Shown here one piece after another: positions 5,373 through 7,022 of a stretch of DNA of 7,022 bases. Made by a program: the position numbers and the translations under genes. The notes beneath the pieces were generated by a model. The model saw nothing but the letters and a program-made list of their open reading frames with translations, was not told the origin of the DNA and did no database searches. Origin of the DNA: Euzebyaceae bacterium (GTDB lineage: Bacteria; Actinomycetota; Nitriliruptoria; Euzebyales; Egibacteraceae). Position 1 is the stretch's first letter, and each line of letters starts with the position of its first letter. The stretch covers positions 1 to 7,022 of the forward strand of contig JACCXR010000192.1 of assembly GCA_013696915.1 (NCBI GenBank), written 5' to 3'.

Positions 5373-6305
5373 ATGGCAACAGTGCCGCCGTTGCGGGATC
5401 CGCTCTCGACCCCGTTTACGCCGGGCTACGGGGCCCTGCCGCGGGTGTTCGCCGGCCGGGAGCCGGAGTTCCGGGACCTCGAAGTGATGGCGGCGCGCAC
5501 GCGCGCGGGCATCTACGAACAGGCCCGGCGGGTCCAGGGCATCCGCGGCATCGGCAAGACCGTGCTGCTCGGCGAGTACGAGCAGTGGGCGAGCGACTCG
5601 GGGCTGTGGGTGACGTCGCTGACCGTCGCCCCCGGCGCCGGCTTCGTCGGCCGCCTCGTGGGCGAGCTCGGCCGCACGATCGCGGCGCACAGCCCAACCG
5701 ACCGGACGGTCCGGAGGGTCCTCGCGGTCCTGCGGTTCCTCACCGCGGTCGGCCTGCGCTACGGCGGCGAGGCCTGGCACCTCGAGTACCGCGGGCGACC
5801 GGTCACGCCCGACGCCGCGCGCACGACCGGCGACACGCAAGAGGATCTCCGGCGCCTCCTGGTCGACGCGGCACTGCTGGCCCGCGACCGGGGCACGGGC
5901 CTGGTGTTGCTGCTCGACGAGGCGCAGAACGCCGACACCGCCGAGCTGGCGCCGCTGCTCTACGCCCTGCAGGACGCCCAGAAGCACGTGCTGACCGAGC
6001 GCGACACCGCGTCCGGACGGACGCTGCGGTCGAGCCCGCCGCTGGCCGTGGTGCTCGCGGGACTGCCGAACCTGCCGGACGCGATCGCGCGCGCGGCCGC
6101 GACCTTCATGTCGCGGTCCCGGCCGATCGAGCTGGGGCCACTGCCGGAGAGCGCGGTCCGCAAGGCGCTGCCGGAGTTCACGCGGCCGCACGGCGTCGAC
6201 TGGGACGGCTTCGCCCTCGATCGCATCGTCGAGCTGATCGACGGCTACCCCTACTTCTTCACGTCTACGGCTAGCACGCCTGGGCCTCCGGCGACGGGCC
6301 GGTGA
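5373..6305 (+). CDS. AAA/STAND-like ATPase, N-terminal portion of a frame-disrupted gene
   Basis: The 310-residue product begins MATVPPLRDPLSTPFTPGYG and then AGRE (27-30), the standard opening of a widespread actinobacterial ATPase family (Pfam AAA_16/ATPase_2-like). The Walker A motif is GIRGIGKT (56-63). Walker B is LVLLLDEAQ (177-185) with D182-E183. A sensor-like strand is VVLAGLPNLPDAIARA (226-241), and the lid region ends in ELIDGYPYFF (287-296). Relatives continue with something like VYGxHAWD, then a winged helix. Here the frame slips after residue 296, adds 14 unrelated residues (TSTASTPG...) and stops at 6303-6305. The ATPase core is otherwise complete, so the protein might still hydrolyse ATP without its DNA-binding tail. 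The ATG at 5355 is an alternative start, but 5373 fits the family N-terminus and the leaderless promoter. The cellular role of the family is not known to me. Confidence 0.75.
   Translation: MATVPPLRDPLSTPFTPGYGALPRVFAGREPEFRDLEVMAARTRAGIYEQARRVQGIRGIGKTVLLGEYEQWASDSGLWVTSLTVAPGAGFVGRLVGELGRTIAAHSPTDRTVRRVLAVLRFLTAVGLRYGGEAWHLEYRGRPVTPDAARTTGDTQEDLRRLLVDAALLARDRGTGLVLLLDEAQNADTAELAPLLYALQDAQKHVLTERDTASGRTLRSSPPLAVVLAGLPNLPDAIARAAATFMSRSRPIELGPLPESAVRKALPEFTRPHGVDWDGFALDRIVELIDGYPYFFTSTASTPGPPATGR
6255..6274 (+). other. Frame-disrupting lesion in the ATPase gene (one-base shift plus TAG)
   Basis: Up to 6260 the frame encodes GYPYFF. From 6263 the family's next residues, VYG, are encoded in another frame, and one base appears to be missing at about 6261 (expected a full codon before GTC). 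In that new frame, TAG at 6272-6274 stands where relatives have a lysine-like codon before HAW (6275-6283). The same frame then runs without further stops to 6604. Two lesions within about 14 bases argue for real decay rather than one read error, though only re-sequencing can settle it. Confidence 0.7.
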
Positions 6306-6604
6306 TCACCCCCGACGACATCGACCGCGCCGCGATGCTCGCCGTCCCCACGATCACGGCGTTCTACCAGGAGCGCCTCGGGCGCCTGTCGGCGCTGCAA
6401 CGCCGGGTCGTCGACGCCGTGGCGGGGCTGCCCGCCGGCAGCCGCACCGCCGACCGGATCGCCGCCGAGCTCGGGCGCGGCGGGAGCGCGACGATCGGCT
6501 CCACGCTCCGCCGGCTCGTCGATGCGGGCATCCTCCTGCGACAGGGACGCGGGGTGTACGACCTGGCGCTGCCCGGCCTCGACCGCCACCTCGACCGGCC
6601 GTGA
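6302..6604 (+). CDS. Winged-helix C-terminal part of the split ATPase gene
   Basis: The 100-residue frame from GTG 6302 encodes the C-terminus expected of the preceding ATPase: an ITPDDIDRAAMLAVPTI linker helix, FYQERLGRLSALQRRVVDAVAGL (20-42), and a winged-helix domain with helix-turn-helix TADRIAAELGRGGSATIGSTLRRLVDAGIL and a wing at RQGRGVYDLALPGL. In intact relatives this is one polypeptide with the ATPase. Here the GTG overlaps the stop of the upstream frame as GTGA, so termination-reinitiation could in principle make it as a separate protein; there is no good Shine-Dalgarno site of its own. Alternatively it is the untranslated tail of a pseudogene. The domain identity is fairly secure, but expression is uncertain. 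Confidence 0.55.
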   Translation: MITPDDIDRAAMLAVPTITAFYQERLGRLSALQRRVVDAVAGLPAGSRTADRIAAELGRGGSATIGSTLRRLVDAGILLRQGRGVYDLALPGLDRHLDRP

Positions 6605-6773
6605 GCTTCGCCGGCCGGGCGATGGGATCGACGGCGCCGACCCGCAGCCCACGCGCAGCCCCGTCGCCGAGCTGGCGTTGGCGCACGGGCGAGCAGAGCT
6701 CCCCGTGGTCCTCGCGGCGGTCGCGGCGATGTCCGACTCGTCGCCGGGTCTCGTCGACGCCGATCGAGCAGCG

Positions 6774-6854
6774 TCACCGCACCAGTCGCTGGCCGCCACC
6801 GAGCAGTGCGAGACACACGAGGACGAAGACGGCGACGGCGACGGCGAGCAGCAT
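6774..6854 (-). CDS. Candidate 26-residue single-span membrane peptide
   Basis: ATG at 6854-6852 to TGA at 6776-6774 encodes MLLAVAVAVFVLVCLALLGG followed by GQRLVR: one hydrophobic helix and a short basic tail, the layout of very small membrane proteins such as KdpF-type peptides. An in-frame TGA precedes the ATG closely, so the ORF cannot be longer. A TACGAT -10-like hexamer on the minus strand (6896-6891) could start a transcript about 30 bases upstream. Against it, there is no Shine-Dalgarno site, the Val-Ala run comes from the GACGGC repeat, and no kdpA-like gene follows. It may be chance. Confidence 0.2.
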   Translation of the reverse strand: MLLAVAVAVFVLVCLALLGGGQRLVR

Positions 6855-7009
6855 GGGCCCGAATCACGTGGGGTCGCCAGCCTGCCGGCCATCGTACGCC
6901 GGCACTGCGTCCGATGCCGCAGCCGACCGGCGACTCGCCGCGCGGCTTCAGGCCACGGTGGCGCGTCGACCCGCCGACATCGGGGGACTTCGAGCCCCTC
7001 CCCGCAGGG

Positions 7010-7017
7010 AAGGAGGT
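7010..7017 (+). promoter_or_regulatory. Perfect Shine-Dalgarno sequence at the window edge
   Basis: AAGGAGGT is a full eight-base complement to the 16S rRNA 3' end. With six bases left after GGAGG, a start codon would fall at or just beyond 7023, so a plus-strand gene probably begins immediately outside the window. A GGGAC/GTCCC inverted pair (6984-6988 with 7016-7020) could fold the site into a stem. Confidence 0.5.
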
Positions 7018-7022
7018 CCCGG

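Larger units (their letters stand above)
6605..7022. other. Unassigned 418-base tail; coding-biased plus frame at 6621-6806
   Basis: No recognisable gene is present. One plus frame (codons starting at 6603, 6606 and so on) is open from the end of the winged-helix gene to the window edge, and between about 6621 and 6806 it has a strong G/C third-position bias like the real genes nearby. It reads IDGADPQPTRS, then PVAELALAHGRAELPVVLAA, then MSDSSPGLVDADRAA. It has no good start or ribosome binding site (TTG 6678, GTG 6705 and ATG 6729 are possible), and after 6806 it becomes low-complexity and Arg/Ser-rich. It may be the remnant of a decayed gene; I cannot name a family. A short GACGGC repeat (three units, 6828-6845) lies inside the region. 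Confidence 0.3.

Noticed and set aside
6981..7010. tRNA 3' half suggested by ACTTCGAGCCCC near the window end
   Set aside because: The T-loop-like TTCGAGC is not flanked by a pairing 5-bp stem, and no acceptor, D or anticodon arm can be built upstream.
1..7022. CRISPR arrays, insertion sequences, phage or integrase genes
   Set aside because: No regularly spaced repeats, terminal inverted repeats, transposase or integrase motifs were seen. The only repeats are a three-unit GACGGC run and the short GGCAA half-sites.

Overview
The window is very GC-rich chromosomal DNA with strong G/C bias at third codon positions, GTG starts and GAGGAG-type ribosome binding sites. A GuaB3-type IMP dehydrogenase homologue, a DUF5319 protein resembling mycobacterial Rv3412, and an LAxTG (class E sortase type) surface protein all point to Actinomycetota. 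The GuaB3 sequence, which keeps its catalytic cysteine, reads more like deep-branching classes (Acidimicrobiia/Nitriliruptoria-like) than Streptomyces or Mycobacterium. That placement is an inference.

Layout, left to right. Positions 1-447 hold the 3' end of a plus-strand gene, probably an exported DUF4012-type protein. Next come a small secreted LAxTG protein (543-911), a clear intrinsic terminator (934-969) and an SCP2-like sterol/lipid-carrier domain protein (995-1405). A minus-strand operon follows, transcribed from 3975 towards 1472: a polytopic GT-C/GT87-like membrane glycosyltransferase, a DUF5319 protein with an extra C-terminal zinc ribbon (8-nt overlap with the gene before it), and an Af1521-type macro-domain protein. 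The SCP2 and macro genes converge. Divergent from the operon is guaB3 (4094-5260).

Downstream of guaB3 lies an AAA/STAND-like ATPase of a family with a C-terminal winged helix. It appears to be expressed from an extended -10 promoter as a leaderless mRNA, and a 21-bp imperfect palindrome covers the -10. The ATPase frame is broken near 6261 by a one-base shift and a TAG, both in the same conserved motif, so the winged-helix part lies in a second frame starting at 6302. This is either a decaying gene or a split two-ORF version whose stop and start overlap as GTGA.

The last ~420 bases contain no gene I can name. They hold a stretch with coding-like third-position bias in one plus frame, a possible 26-residue membrane peptide on the minus strand, and a perfect AAGGAGGT Shine-Dalgarno sequence just before the window edge, suggesting a gene starts right after 7022.

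Most of the window is ordinary actinobacterial housekeeping and conserved-hypothetical DNA. The points most worth a second look are the DUF5319 plus zinc-ribbon architecture in its operon, the leaderless palindrome-covered ATPase promoter, and the ATPase break.
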